A stretch of DNA of 64,000 nucleotides from the NCBI GenBank assembly GCA_944324385.1, contig CALUWD010000009.1, positions 1 to 64,000 of the forward strand, given 5' to 3'. Numbering within the stretch: position 1 is the first letter of the stretch; every line of letters begins with the position of its first letter. Source of the stretch: Candidatus Gastranaerophilales bacterium (GTDB taxonomy: Bacteria > Cyanobacteriota > Vampirovibrionia > Gastranaerophilales > Gastranaerophilaceae). The notes beneath the pieces were generated by a model, which saw only the letters and a list, made by a program, of their open reading frames with translations, had not been told where the DNA came from and made no database searches. The position numbers were made by a program, and so were the translations under genes. Shown piece by piece: positions 8,340 through 17,384 of the stretch.

Positions 8340-9275
8340 ATGGAAGAAAAAATTTTTGTAGCGGGACATAGGGGACTTGTTGGCGGAGCAATTTTAAGAG
8401 AGCTCAAGAATAAAGGGTATAAAAATTTTGCCCTAAAGACCCATAGTGAGCTTGATTTAGAAGATGCAAACGCTGTTGAGGATTTTTTTGCGCAAGAAAA
8501 ACCTGACTGGGTATTTTTAGCGGCGGCAAAGGTCGGCGGAATATACGCTAATAATACCTATCCTGTTGATTTTTTGCTTAAAAATTTAAAAATTCAAAAT
8601 AATATTTTTGAAAGTTCATTTAAGCATAAAGTTAAAAAATTTATGTTTTTAGGTTCGTCTTGTATTTACCCTAAAAACGCTCCGCAGCCTATTAAAGAGG
8701 AGTATTTGCTCTCATCAAAACTTGAACCGACAAATGAACCTTACGCTCTTGCAAAAATTTGCGGTATAAAGCTTGCAAATGCCTACAACAGGCAATTTGG
8801 CACAAACTATATTTCTGTTATGCCCTGCAATTTGTATGGAATTGGGGACAATTATCACAGTGAAAATGCCCATGTCGTACCTATGCTTATAAGAAGATTC
8901 CACGAAGCAAAAATGCGTGGCGATAAAACAGTGACTGCTTGGGGTACGGGTACTCCGCTTAGGGAATTTTTATTTTCTGATGATTTAGCTCGTGCTTGTG
9001 TTTATTTAATGGAAAATAAAAATGCCAATGAAATAGGAGAGTTTATAAACATTGGCTCGGGCAAGGAAAAAACCATAAAAGAAATTGTTGAGCTGGTTAA
9101 AAAGACCGTTGGGTTTGAGGGTGAAGTTATTTGGGATAAAACAAAACCTGATGGTACGCCAAGGAAATTAATGGATGTGTCAAGAATTAACGCTCTAGGC
9201 TGGAGTGCTCAAGTTGAGCTTGAAAAAGGTTTAAAAATTGCTTATCAAGATTTTTTAGAGAGATATCCAGATTAA
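8340..9275 (+). CDS. fcl: GDP-L-fucose synthase (NAD-dependent epimerase/dehydratase family)
   Basis: Converts GDP-4-keto-6-deoxymannose to GDP-L-fucose with NADPH, supplying fucose for surface glycans. The N-terminal Rossmann motif is FVAGHRGLVGGAI. The short-chain dehydrogenase catalytic set is Ser in GSSCIYP and Tyr/Lys in EPYALAKICG. The segment SVMPCNLYGIGDNY is typical of the family, and 311 residues is the usual length. ATG 8340 is chosen because it places the nucleotide-binding strand at the N-terminus; the upstream TTG would add unrelated residues. No ribosome binding site is visible. GDP-mannose dehydratase, its usual partner, is not in the window. Confidence 0.9.
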   Translation: MEEKIFVAGHRGLVGGAILRELKNKGYKNFALKTHSELDLEDANAVEDFFAQEKPDWVFLAAAKVGGIYANNTYPVDFLLKNLKIQNNIFESSFKHKVKKFMFLGSSCIYPKNAPQPIKEEYLLSSKLEPTNEPYALAKICGIKLANAYNRQFGTNYISVMPCNLYGIGDNYHSENAHVVPMLIRRFHEAKMRGDKTVTAWGTGTPLREFLFSDDLARACVYLMENKNANEIGEFINIGSGKEKTIKEIVELVKKTVGFEGEVIWDKTKPDGTPRKLMDVSRINALGWSAQVELEKGLKIAYQDFLERYPD

Positions 9276-9291
9276 GATTTTATAAAACCCT

Positions 9292-9320
9292 TTGACTATT
9301 TAGTTAAAACATTGCATAAT
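9292..9320 (+). promoter_or_regulatory. Promoter of glnA
   Basis: -35 TTGACT (9292-9297) and -10 CATAAT (9315-9320) with 17-base spacing, about 40 bases upstream of the glnA start. No cyanobacterial NtcA site (GTA, eight bases, TAC) is apparent. Confidence 0.65.
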
Positions 9321-9362
9321 AAGCTCATTATTTGTTGCGTACATTAAAAAGGAGTGAAGGCA

Positions 9363-10709
9363 ATGTGTTACATACCGGAGCATGGAAAAACCCTCAGTAA
9401 GGAAGAAATTAAAAAGATTATCTGCGAAAATGACATCCATTTAATCAGGCTACAGTTTGTAGATATTAACGGAAATGTTAAAAATCTTTGTGTTCCATCA
9501 TCTCAAATAGATAAAGTTTTAAATAACGAATGCATGCTCGATGGCTCATCAATTAAAGGTTTTAGAAGCATTGAAACTTCTGATATGTATTTTTACCCTG
9601 ACCTTGCAACTTTTGCGGTTTTACCCTGGAAAGATGCCGGAAATAGCAATGTGGCAAGAATTATCTGTGATATACACAATGCCGATGGCACACCTTTTGA
9701 AGGTTGCCCCAGATGCAACTTGAAAAGAGTTGTAAAAGAAGCTCTTGATATGGGCTATACGTTAAACGCAGGCCCAGAGGCGGAGTTTTTCTTGTTTAAA
9801 AAAGATGAACATGGAAAACCTACCCTTGAAACACATGACGAGGGATGTTATTACGATGTAGCTCCAAATGACAAGGGTGAGGCGATAAGGGCACAAATGG
9901 TTGATGCGCTTCAAAAGATGGGTTTTGAAATAGAAGCAAGCCACCATGAAGTAGCACAAGGTCAACATGAAATTGACTTTAAATATGCAGACGCTATTAC
10001 AACTGCTGACAATGTTGTTACCTTTAAATATGTTGTTAAAGCAATTGCTGATAAGCATAATTTGCACGCTACATTTATGCCAAAACCTATTTTTGGGATA
10101 AATGGTTCAGGCATGCACTGCAATGTTTCATTGTTTAAAGATGGCAAAAATGCTTTTTATGATGAAAATGCGCCTTATCAATTGTCTAATGAAGCTATTT
10201 ATACAATTGGTTCTTATTTAAAACACGTTCAAGAATTTACAGCAGTTTGCAATCCTCTTGTGAATAGTTACAAAAGGCTTGTTCCAGGGTATGAAGCCCC
10301 TGTATATTTAGCATGGTCGTTAGCTAACCGTTCTGCTCTTATAAGAGTTCCTGCAAAACGTGGAAATGCTACTCGTATAGAGCTTCGCTCTCCTGATCCT
10401 ACTTGTAACCCTTATCTTGTTTTTGCAGTACTTTTAACTGCAGCATTAGAGGGTATTAAAAATAAAATTGAGCCTCCGAAACAAAGAGAAGAAAATATAT
10501 ATGAAATGAGCGACTCTCAAAAGAAAGAAAAAGGCATTTTATCTTTGCCTGGTAGCTTAAATGAGGCGCTTTATATGATGAAAGAATCCCAACTTGTTAA
10601 AAAGGCTCTTGGGGAACACATATTTAATGAATTTGTTTCATCAAAAGAAAAAGAATGGGATAATTACAGGATAAGAGTTACCGATTGGGAACTTAAACAT
10701 TATATGTAG
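9363..10709 (+). CDS. glnA: Glutamine synthetase type I
   Basis: Condenses glutamate and ammonia to glutamine with ATP, the entry point for nitrogen assimilation. The 448-residue protein has the beta-grasp N-terminal domain and the catalytic domain with DGSSIKGF, NAGPEAEFFLF, GSGMHCNVSLF, the ATP-binding VNSYKRLVPGYEAPVY and ELRSPDPTCNPYL. The region corresponding to the adenylylated tyrosine of GSI-beta enzymes reads NIYEMSDSQKKEKGI, like Bacillus-type GSI-alpha, so control by adenylylation is unlikely. ATG 9363 has a strong AAAAAGGAG upstream, better than GTG 9354, which overlaps that site. It has its own promoter and terminator and is monocistronic. Confidence 0.95.
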   Translation: MCYIPEHGKTLSKEEIKKIICENDIHLIRLQFVDINGNVKNLCVPSSQIDKVLNNECMLDGSSIKGFRSIETSDMYFYPDLATFAVLPWKDAGNSNVARIICDIHNADGTPFEGCPRCNLKRVVKEALDMGYTLNAGPEAEFFLFKKDEHGKPTLETHDEGCYYDVAPNDKGEAIRAQMVDALQKMGFEIEASHHEVAQGQHEIDFKYADAITTADNVVTFKYVVKAIADKHNLHATFMPKPIFGINGSGMHCNVSLFKDGKNAFYDENAPYQLSNEAIYTIGSYLKHVQEFTAVCNPLVNSYKRLVPGYEAPVYLAWSLANRSALIRVPAKRGNATRIELRSPDPTCNPYLVFAVLLTAALEGIKNKIEPPKQREENIYEMSDSQKKEKGILSLPGSLNEALYMMKESQLVKKALGEHIFNEFVSSKEKEWDNYRIRVTDWELKHYM

Positions 10710-10710
10710 T

Positions 10711-10736
10711 AAAAAGCCCTCATAAGAGGGCTTTTT
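10711..10736. terminator. Bidirectional terminator between glnA and the paralogue pair
   Basis: Stem AAAAAGCCCTC (10711-10721) with GAGGGCTTTTT (10726-10736), loop ATAA, with T tracts on both strands. It serves glnA and the convergent hypothetical gene, whose stop codon lies within its edge. Confidence 0.9.
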
Positions 10737-11002
10737 TAATCAAAATTTAGTATATAATCAACCGTTTTTCCTGTTGAACCAAAATCTTTGTTTTTTATGT
10801 ATTTAATCATTTTACCATCTTTAAAAACTATCCAACAGTCGCCTTTTTCATATGTTATTTCTCCATTAATGCTTCTGTAAAATCCATCCTCATATTCGCC
10901 TCTATAGTTTTTTTCTGTATAGTTTCTTTTGCAAGATACAACTTTTCCGTTTTCAAATGCAAAAAGTTTTTTAAATTTAGTTTCATATGGATTTTGTTCC
11001 AT
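10736..11002 (-). CDS. C-terminal fragment of a broken hypothetical gene
   Basis: 88 residues matching the last ~70 residues of the intact neighbour at 11490-12335: KLFAFENGKVVSCKRNY parallels ESSFVFKDGELVISRKNY, and WIVFKDGKMIKY parallels YIITFKNGEMINF. Its ATG lies 20 bases inside the 3' end of the upstream fragment in another frame. The residues corresponding to about 144-212 of the paralogue are missing between the two pieces. I read this as the second half of one gene broken by an internal deletion of roughly 190-200 bases that also shifted the frame. Independent translation by coupling is possible but unsupported. Confidence 0.55.
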   Translation of the reverse strand: MEQNPYETKFKKLFAFENGKVVSCKRNYTEKNYRGEYEDGFYRSINGEITYEKGDCWIVFKDGKMIKYIKNKDFGSTGKTVDYILNFD

Positions 11003-11450
11003 ATCTTATGTATATTCTGTCAAAATCGCCATATTCAGACTCAGTTGGAGTCATTGTTATAATTTCGTCTGGGTTGCGAAAATATCTTTTGAATAATAAA
11101 GAACCGCTATTTTTGTCATATTGAGATGTCATTGTGATGTCGTCATTGAAAACACCTATTTTAAAAAAAGTGTCCTGATTTTCAAAATCTAAACCTGTGG
11201 GTTTAGCTAGTATATCTTCAATTTTTTGATAATATTTTTTAGACTTTTCTAAATAATGCCTTGCTTCTTTGTAGCATTTTTCTCCTTCTTTTTCCATTTC
11301 ATTAATTATAATTAGGGCTTTTTGCGCCTGTTGAATAGCTTCTTTGCGCCTAATTGCATCAAGAGAATTGTTGTTATCGTCGTTGTTTGCTTTCTGTGTT
11401 GAAGTAAAAGATTGTCTGTAGCTGTATGCGCTAAAGGGTGAAATTTTCAT
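10983..11450 (-). CDS. N-terminal fragment of a broken hypothetical gene (tandem paralogue)
   Basis: 155 residues that align with residues 1-143 of the gene at 11490-12335. The first 20 residues are nearly identical (MKISP, then YSYRQSFTSTQK), followed by a predicted coiled coil (about 33-75) and the PTGL segment. It ends abruptly after DFDRIYIRYGTKSI, where the paralogue continues for about 140 more residues. GGAG is placed six bases before ATG 11450, so it is probably still translated. The polar N-terminus is shared with other hypothetical proteins in the window. Function unknown. Confidence 0.6.
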   Translation of the reverse strand: MKISPFSAYSYRQSFTSTQKANNDDNNNSLDAIRRKEAIQQAQKALIIINEMEKEGEKCYKEARHYLEKSKKYYQKIEDILAKPTGLDFENQDTFFKIGVFNDDITMTSQYDKNSGSLLFKRYFRNPDEIITMTPTESEYGDFDRIYIRYGTKSI

Positions 11451-11489
11451 ATTTTCTCCAAGATTTTAAGATGTTGTTAATTAAGACAT

Positions 11490-12335
11490 TTATTTTTCTA
11501 CAAAATTTATCATTTCGCCGTTTTTAAAAGTTATGATATAGTTGTCTTTTTCGTATATTTCTTCGCCAAGTTCGTTTTTATAGTAGCTTGCGTCATCTTT
11601 GTCTAAAGTGCCATTTTTTATATAATTTTTGCGGCTAATTACAAGTTCTCCGTCTTTAAAGACAAAGGATGATTCAGCTTTTATGAATTTTGTATTTTTT
11701 TGTACGTCAAGTGAGATGCTTATTGGTTTGCCATTATAGTATCTGTAGTTTTTAGCTTCGCTTGAGTCTATAATTCCATTTGCACTGCTATCAATAGCAC
11801 ATCTTTTTAATTGATTGCCTTGAAATTCATAAACTTCTTTATTTTCTTCAAAATCAATACCTTCTATTCTTCCAAGGTTAACTAGTGAATAGTTTTCATT
11901 TTTGTTTAAATATACTCTGTCAAAGTAGTCTGAACCATAAATTGATGGTGCTACCATTACAATTTCATTATTTGGCGTAAAAAGCCTTTGAGAGATTAAT
12001 CCTCCTGCAATATCATAGTGAGAGATTGTTTTTGTACCATTAATATCTTTTGGTACAAAAATTGTATTCTCTGGAGCATATTCTAAACCCGTGGGGTCAT
12101 CTTTGATGCTTTTGATTTCTTGAAAATACATTTTAGATTTTTCTAAATAATCTTTTGCATCTTGATAATTTTTTTGTGCCTCTTGTTTTAATTCATTAAT
12201 TTCTACAAGAGCCTCTTGTGCTTTTTGCTGTATTTCGATGTCTGTTAGAGAATTGGCCGCTTTGGTATTTTTTGGTTTTTGTGTCGAAGTAAAAGATTGT
12301 CTGTAGCTGTATATATTAACTGGTGAAATTTTCAT
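11490..12335 (-). CDS. Hypothetical protein with tagged N-terminus, coiled coil and YwqK-like repeats
   Basis: Intact 281-residue member of a tandem pair. Residues 1-20 carry ISPVN (3-7) and SFTST (14-18), the signature also seen at 4487 and 54301. Residues 32-80 form a charged coiled coil. The C-terminal half has beta-rich repeats including RYYNGKPISISL (198-209) and FKDGELVISRKNY, which resemble the GRPTSI repeats of the protein at 4487-5980. There is no signal peptide or membrane segment. A clear GGAGG precedes ATG 12335. The transcript would follow the atp operon but is separated from it by a terminator. Function unknown. Confidence 0.75.
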   Translation of the reverse strand: MKISPVNIYSYRQSFTSTQKPKNTKAANSLTDIEIQQKAQEALVEINELKQEAQKNYQDAKDYLEKSKMYFQEIKSIKDDPTGLEYAPENTIFVPKDINGTKTISHYDIAGGLISQRLFTPNNEIVMVAPSIYGSDYFDRVYLNKNENYSLVNLGRIEGIDFEENKEVYEFQGNQLKRCAIDSSANGIIDSSEAKNYRYYNGKPISISLDVQKNTKFIKAESSFVFKDGELVISRKNYIKNGTLDKDDASYYKNELGEEIYEKDNYIITFKNGEMINFVEK

Positions 12336-12349
12336 ATTGCCTCCAAAAT

Positions 12350-12380
12350 AAAAAATCAGGTGTTTGTATAAAACACCTGA
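12350..12380 (-). terminator. Terminator of the atp operon
   Basis: Perfect 10-bp stem TCAGGTGTTT (12356-12365) with AAACACCTGA (12371-12380). On the minus strand the hairpin is followed by a T tract (complement of 12350-12355). Confidence 0.85.
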
Positions 12381-12399
12381 AAAAAATTTTTTGCAAAAA

Positions 12400-13359
12400 C
12401 TATTTTAGGGCATCTGCGCCTGAAACAACTTCGTTTAACTCCTGTGTAATTTGGGCTTGACGGGCTTTGTTGTAATCAATTGTCAAAACTCGTATCATTT
12501 CCTGAGCGTTATTTGTTGCAGCACTCATAGCAGTCATTCTGGAGGCAAGCTCTGAGGCTTGTGCTTCTAAAAATGCTTGAAATATAATGTTTGCAATGTA
12601 CATGGGAACTACTTTTTGCAAAATTGAGCACAAATCAGGAATAAATTCAGTTAGCGGGTCAATTTTATGTACACTTTCCCTATGAGTTACTTTATGTTCT
12701 TCGTCAAATTCTTTTTTGTGGAATTCTTTAACGGTTACAGGTAAAAGCGTCCACTTTTCAACCTTGTAGGTCATCATATTTTGGTATCTTGTTGTAATTA
12801 ATTCAATTGAATCAATTTCGCCATTGACATATTCTGCTGCTAAGTCTTCGGCTAAAACAAGCGAACTTGTTGAATCAGGGTTATCCATAATGCTTGTATA
12901 TACATTTTTAATTTCAAAATCAAGGTTTCTTGTGGCGTTTTTAAGCGCAGCATGAGCTTTTTGCCCTGCAAGATAGAGTTTTACTTTTTTGCCTTCTTCA
13001 AGAGCTTTTTTTATTTCATTTAGAGTAAATCTTACTATATTTGCGCTGTATGCTCCTGCAAGACCTTTGTTTGACGACATTACAACAAAACCTACTGTCT
13101 TAATTTCCCTTTTTTCGAGCAATTTTGGGTAATTGTCAATTGCGCGTTCGGTTTTTATTGGTTCAAAATTGCCGCCTGATGTTGCTTTAAACACTCTTGT
13201 GAACATTTTAAATAGTTCAAAAGTAAAAGGACGTGACATTTTTACAGCATTTTCAGCCTTTTTAACTTTTGCTGCTGCAACCATTTTCATTGCACGTGTT
13301 ATTTTTTGAGTGTTTTGTACGCTTGTTATTCTGTCTTTTATGTTTCTTAAATTTGACAC
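12400..13359 (-). CDS. atpG: ATP synthase F1 subunit gamma
   Basis: Central rotor stalk of F1, coupling c-ring rotation to catalysis. The N-terminal helix NIKDRITSVQNTQKITRAMK and the C-terminal helix containing NNAQEMIRVLTIDYNKARQ form the rotor coiled coil. The middle Rossmann-like domain includes VMSSNKGLAGAYSANIV. At 319 residues it is longer than the E. coli protein and close to cyanobacterial gamma. The start is GTG 13359 with AAGGA inside the end of atpA. It is the last gene of the operon; the beta and epsilon genes are absent here, as in cyanobacteria where they form a separate locus. Confidence 0.93.
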   Translation of the reverse strand: MSNLRNIKDRITSVQNTQKITRAMKMVAAAKVKKAENAVKMSRPFTFELFKMFTRVFKATSGGNFEPIKTERAIDNYPKLLEKREIKTVGFVVMSSNKGLAGAYSANIVRFTLNEIKKALEEGKKVKLYLAGQKAHAALKNATRNLDFEIKNVYTSIMDNPDSTSSLVLAEDLAAEYVNGEIDSIELITTRYQNMMTYKVEKWTLLPVTVKEFHKKEFDEEHKVTHRESVHKIDPLTEFIPDLCSILQKVVPMYIANIIFQAFLEAQASELASRMTAMSAATNNAQEMIRVLTIDYNKARQAQITQELNEVVSGADALK

Positions 13360-13361
13360 TT

Positions 13362-14885
13362 TTAATCCTTTTTAAAGATATTTTCTTTAAATTTCTTTAG
13401 ATGATTTTTTAGATTTTCTTTGTCATTGTCATCTAAAGCTGCACCGTTGTTGAGTTTTTCCTCAAGCTCTTTTAAGTTTGAAACAAAATATTCAAACCAT
13501 TGATTTTTAAAGTCTTGAATATCTTTGTTTTCAACGTCATCAAGGAAACCTTCATTGCCTGCAAAAAGTATTGTTACTTGTTTTGCAACGCTTAGAGGGT
13601 TGTATTGAGGTTGAATAAGAATTTGCGTAAGTTTTTCACCTTTTAACAATTGTGCACGCGTTGTTGGGTCTAAGTCTGAGGCAAACTGTGCAAATGCTGC
13701 AAGTTCGCGATACTGAGCAAGGTCAAGACGTAATTGCCCTGCAACTTGCTTAATACCTTTTGTTTGAGCAGCACCGCCAACACGAGAAACCGAGATACCA
13801 GCGTTAATTGCCGGTCTTTGACCTGCGTTAAAGAGGTTTGACTCAAGGAATATTTGACCGTCAGTAATTGAAATTACATTTGTCGGAATGTATGCTGATA
13901 CGTCCCCTGCTTGTGTTTCGATGATTGGCAAAGCTGTGATTGAGCCGCCGCCAAGTTCATCTGATAGTTTGCAAGCTCTTTCTAACAATCTTGAGTGAAG
14001 ATAGAAAACATCCCCGGGGTATGCTTCACGTCCCGGTGGTCTTCTTAAAAGCAAGCTCATCGCGCGGTATGCTTGTGCGTGTTTTGTTAAATCGTCATAT
14101 ACAATAAGTACGTCTTTGCCTTGTTCTAAAAATTCTTCGCCGACAGCGCAACCTGCAAAAGGTGCAATATACTGTAATGGTGCACTTTCATTTGCTGCAG
14201 CTGAAACAATTATTGTATATTCCATAGCGCCGTGTTCTTCAAGAGTTTTTGCTAACTGCGCTACAGTTGAAGTTTTTTGACCTATTGCAACGTAAATACA
14301 AATTACATTTTGCCCTTTTTGGTTTAGTATTGTATCTATTGCGATAGCTGTTTTACCTGTTTGTCTATCACCAATAATTAATTCCCTTTGACCTCTGCCT
14401 ATTGGTGTTAGCGCGTCAATTGCGGTTAAGCCTGTTTGCAGAGGCTGGTGAACTGATTTTCTTGTAATAATCCCAGGGGCAACACGCTCGATTGGCCTTG
14501 TTTTTGTTGTTTCGATATCGCCTTTGCCATCGATTGGCTTACCTGTCGGGTCTATAATTCTTCCTATAAGCTCGTCGCCAACAGGAATTGAAGCAATTCT
14601 TCCTGTTGATTTAACTTGCATACCTTCTTTAATTTTTGTATATTCACCTAAAATTACGACACCAACGTTATCTTCTTCAAGGTTTAAAGTAATTCCAAGT
14701 GTTCCTTCTCCGTCTTGAAATTCAACAAGTTCTGATGCCATTACGTTTTTAAGTCCGTAAATACGTGAGATACCGTCTGATATTTCAAGTACTGTTCCAA
14801 CATTTGAAACTTCAGTTACGGATTCAAAGTTTTGGATTTTTTCTCGAATGATAGAACTTATTTCATCCGGTTTAATTGCTACCAT
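13362..14885 (-). CDS. atpA: ATP synthase F1 subunit alpha
   Basis: Non-catalytic nucleotide-binding subunit of the F1 hexamer. The 507 residues contain the N-terminal beta-barrel (about 25-92), the Walker A motif [11 protein letters not shown] (about 170-180) and a Walker B-type strand [33 protein letters not shown] is the classic alpha/beta-family region, and the C-terminal helical domain follows. AGAGGA lies six bases before ATG 14885. The gap to atpG is two bases, indicating tight coupling. Confidence 0.97.
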   Translation of the reverse strand: MVAIKPDEISSIIREKIQNFESVTEVSNVGTVLEISDGISRIYGLKNVMASELVEFQDGEGTLGITLNLEEDNVGVVILGEYTKIKEGMQVKSTGRIASIPVGDELIGRIIDPTGKPIDGKGDIETTKTRPIERVAPGIITRKSVHQPLQTGLTAIDALTPIGRGQRELIIGDRQTGKTAIAIDTILNQKGQNVICIYVAIGQKTSTVAQLAKTLEEHGAMEYTIIVSAAANESAPLQYIAPFAGCAVGEEFLEQGKDVLIVYDDLTKHAQAYRAMSLLLRRPPGREAYPGDVFYLHSRLLERACKLSDELGGGSITALPIIETQAGDVSAYIPTNVISITDGQIFLESNLFNAGQRPAINAGISVSRVGGAAQTKGIKQVAGQLRLDLAQYRELAAFAQFASDLDPTTRAQLLKGEKLTQILIQPQYNPLSVAKQVTILFAGNEGFLDDVENKDIQDFKNQWFEYFVSNLKELEEKLNNGAALDDNDKENLKNHLKKFKENIFKKD

Positions 14886-14896
14886 ATTATTTCCTC

Positions 14897-15445
14897 TTAT
14901 TTTGTTATTGCATTTTTAAATTTGTTTATTTTCCCGCTAACCGATGTATCAAAGACATCATCGCCCATCTTATAGACAAGACCTGCTATAATTTCATCTT
15001 TTACATCGTAGTTAACTATTATTTCTTTGTTTAAAATTTGTGATAATTTATTTTTTATTTGTTCTTTGTAATTATCATCAAGCTCAATTGCAGATATAAT
15101 TTCAACTTTTGATATGTTATTGATTTTATCGAGCAAATTATTGTAGATTTTTATAATTTCAAAAATTAAATTAAAGCGATTTTTTCTGATGAGTAATTTT
15201 AGAAAATTTCTAATTATCTCATTAGTATCATTTACAAAAATAGCATCAATGACTGCTTCTTTGTCGTTAGCTGAAATTATTGGGTTAATAAGTGCTTGAT
15301 AAAGCTCATCTGATGAGTTTAAAATGGTCTTAATATTTTCAAGATTTTGATATATAACACTATTTTCGAGCTTGTTTTCATTATTCAGCCCAATTAAAGA
15401 CTTTGCATATCTTGTTGCTATTGATTGATTTTCGCTTTTATTCAT
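14897..15445 (-). CDS. atpH: ATP synthase F1 subunit delta
   Basis: Delta (OSCP-like) subunit that joins the peripheral stalk to the top of F1. The 182 residues show the expected [11 protein letters not shown] start of the six-helix N-terminal domain and the C-terminal strand segment with [24 protein letters not shown], which matches the family end (a D.S...L pattern). It overlaps the 3' end of atpF by eight bases. Sequence conservation is low, as usual for delta; the assignment rests on these segments and on operon position. Confidence 0.9.
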   Translation of the reverse strand: MNKSENQSIATRYAKSLIGLNNENKLENSVIYQNLENIKTILNSSDELYQALINPIISANDKEAVIDAIFVNDTNEIIRNFLKLLIRKNRFNLIFEIIKIYNNLLDKINNISKVEIISAIELDDNYKEQIKNKLSQILNKEIIVNYDVKDEIIAGLVYKMGDDVFDTSVSGKINKFKNAITK

Positions 15446-15941
15446 TGGTTTTTAACCTATCGAGTTCGTCTATACTTTTTTGTATAAAATCATTGTGATA
15501 CTGAGGTTTTTCTTTTAGTGTATTTTTGATGTGATTTTTTGCGACCTCTAAAGACGCAAGAGCAGTTTTTTGCGTTAGGTTTAGGGCGACTTTTTTGCTT
15601 TCAAATTCCATTACCTTTTTTGCGTTTTGCTCTATACTTTTTGCTTGCAAATCTGCATCTTTAAGTATCTTTTCGCCCATAAGTTCGGCACTTTTTTGTG
15701 CGTTGTCAAAAATTTCTTTTACTTCATTTGCGATGTTTTTTATTGTTTCGTTTGCCTTTTGCAGCTCAACTTTAGAATTTTCTTTTTCTAAATCAGAATT
15801 TTCAACAGTTTCTTTAACTTTAGTGCAGGCTTTTTCTATAAGGCTTCCAACCTTAAAAAATTTAATTGCAAAAATTATTAATCCTAAAAGAATTAAAAAG
15901 TTAAAAGTGTTTGATTTTACAATTAGTGTCCAAATTTCCAT
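15438..15941 (-). CDS. atpF: ATP synthase F0 subunit b
   Basis: Peripheral stalk subunit of 167 residues with one N-terminal membrane helix (about 10-30, FNFLILLGLIIFAIKFF) followed by a long charged helix (about 35-130) that dimerises. It sits between atpH and a second b-type gene; such pairs (b and b') form a heterodimeric stalk in cyanobacteria, chloroplasts and some other bacteria. Assignment as b rather than b' follows from gene order next to delta. Confidence 0.88.
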   Translation of the reverse strand: MEIWTLIVKSNTFNFLILLGLIIFAIKFFKVGSLIEKACTKVKETVENSDLEKENSKVELQKANETIKNIANEVKEIFDNAQKSAELMGEKILKDADLQAKSIEQNAKKVMEFESKKVALNLTQKTALASLEVAKNHIKNTLKEKPQYHNDFIQKSIDELDRLKTNE

Positions 15942-15945
15942 AGAA

Positions 15946-16416
15946 TTATTCCTGCATTATTTTTTCTACAAGATTATTATCAACATCAGCTATTTTTTCG
16001 TCACTGTTTAAAAATTTATCACTAATCATTTGTGCTAAATTTTTAATTTCACCCTTGAGGGCAGCTTTTGCCTCATTGCTTTCATTTAGTGTCTGCAATC
16101 TTTGCGCCTCAATACTTTCTTTTGCCTGATGTTTTGCATTTTTTGTTATTTCGTCTTTTTTGTTTTTAGCTGCATTAACTTGTGCGTCAACTTTTTCTTT
16201 GGCTTCAAACCTTGCTTTTGAAAGTTTATTTTTTCTGTCTTCTAAAATAGTTTTTGTCTTTTGGGCGTTGTCTTTTGCCTCATCATAGTTGTCATCAATA
16301 TATTTTTTACGCTTTTGAACAATATCATTAATTGGTTTATACAAAATGATATTCATTATAAACGTAAAAATTATAAAGCTTATGAATGCAACTATAAAAG
16401 TGCCGTTGAATTCCAT
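15946..16416 (-). CDS. atpF': ATP synthase F0 subunit b'
   Basis: Second b-type subunit, 156 residues: N-terminal membrane helix (about 7-26, FIVAFISFIIFTFIMNIILY), PINDIVQKRKKYIDDN, then a long Lys/Glu/Ala-rich helix. PINDIVQKRK after the helix is typical of b/b' proteins. It lies directly after atpE, the b' position in cyanobacterial operons (where the gene is sometimes called atpG). It is four bases upstream of atpF. Confidence 0.88.
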   Translation of the reverse strand: MEFNGTFIVAFISFIIFTFIMNIILYKPINDIVQKRKKYIDDNYDEAKDNAQKTKTILEDRKNKLSKARFEAKEKVDAQVNAAKNKKDEITKNAKHQAKESIEAQRLQTLNESNEAKAALKGEIKNLAQMISDKFLNSDEKIADVDNNLVEKIMQE

Positions 16417-16438
16417 TTTTGAAGACTTGCCTTTCTAA

Positions 16439-16684
16439 TTAACCCAAAAGTTGAAGTGCTATAAACAAAGCATAAATTGCTGTTGCTTCAGCAAGACCAA
16501 GACCGATAATGAAGTTAATAAATGCTTTACCTGCAATTTCAGGTTGTCTTGCCATAGACTCAAGCATACCTTTTGTTGCAATACCGATACCAATACCGCC
16601 GCCTATTGCACCAAAGCCGATTGCAATACCTGCGCCTAATTTGCTGAATGCTGCAACTTCAGTTGCTAATTGTTCTACTGCCAT
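16439..16684 (-). CDS. atpE: ATP synthase F0 subunit c
   Basis: Proteolipid of the rotor ring, 81 residues with two membrane helices. The glycine-rich helix 1 (GAIGGGIGIGIATKG), the polar loop ARQPE and helix 2 with the ion-binding Glu in GLAEATAIYALF are all present. The Gln in helix 1 and the Ser after the Glu that characterise sodium-binding rings are replaced (Ile and Ala by eye alignment), favouring proton coupling. It lies between atpB and atpF'. Confidence 0.95.
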   Translation of the reverse strand: MAVEQLATEVAAFSKLGAGIAIGFGAIGGGIGIGIATKGMLESMARQPEIAGKAFINFIIGLGLAEATAIYALFIALQLLG

Positions 16685-16700
16685 AATTTTCTCCTTTATT

Positions 16701-17384
16701 TTATTCTTCTTTATTTACCGCTAAAGCTATGTAAGTTGTTGAAAGCAGCGTGAATACCAGTGCTTGAATTAACGCTACAAAAATTTCAAATGCCATAAAT
16801 GGTAGTGGCACAAAATATGCACACATACTTGCAAAAGTGAAAACCAGAATTTCACCCGCTAAGATGTTCGCAAAAAGTCGTAGTGCAAGTGAAAAAGGTC
16901 TTACAAATAATTCCAGTAAATCAACAAGCGCAATCATTATGCCGTCGATTTTAAAGTTATGTATGAAAAATTTAAAGCCTTTTGCTTTAATTCCGTAGAA
17001 TATATAATAAATTGACACTACAATTGCCATTGCAGCAGTCATATTTATGTCGTTATTAGGGGAGGCAAGTTCGCCTTGATGAAGGTGTATAAGCCTCCAG
17101 GGCAGTTGTCCTATAAGGTTGGCTGTTAATATAAACATAAAAAGTGTTAACAAAAGAGGTAAGTGTTTTTTGGCTTCATTTTTACCCATATTTGAACTTG
17201 CTATGTCTGAAAAATAACCAATTATTCCTTCAAAAACTACTTGCAGTTTGTTTGGAATTAAAGTTAACTTTCTTGTTGCTATGAACGATACAATTATAAG
17301 CAATGCCATAGTAAACCACATTGTTATTAATGTGTCTAAATTAACGTTCATACCCAAGATTTGAGCTGTTAAATGCTCTGCCAT
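16701..17384 (-). CDS. atpB: ATP synthase F0 subunit a
   Basis: Membrane stator subunit that forms the proton half-channels. The 227 residues contain several hydrophobic helices. The essential Arg lies in SLALRLFANILAGEIL, and the C-terminal helix FVALIQALVFTLLSTTYIALA is typical. The start is ATG 17384, which has AGGA seven bases upstream; an in-frame TTG at 17414 lacks such a site. It is first in the operon; no atpI precedes it. Confidence 0.94.
   Translation of the reverse strand: MAEHLTAQILGMNVNLDTLITMWFTMALLIIVSFIATRKLTLIPNKLQVVFEGIIGYFSDIASSNMGKNEAKKHLPLLLTLFMFILTANLIGQLPWRLIHLHQGELASPNNDINMTAAMAIVVSIYYIFYGIKAKGFKFFIHNFKIDGIMIALVDLLELFVRPFSLALRLFANILAGEILVFTFASMCAYFVPLPFMAFEIFVALIQALVFTLLSTTYIALAVNKEE

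Noticed and set aside
16439-16684. Sodium-coupled c-ring
   Set aside because: The Gln in helix 1 and the Ser after the ion-binding Glu that mark sodium rings are replaced by Ile and Ala by eye alignment.
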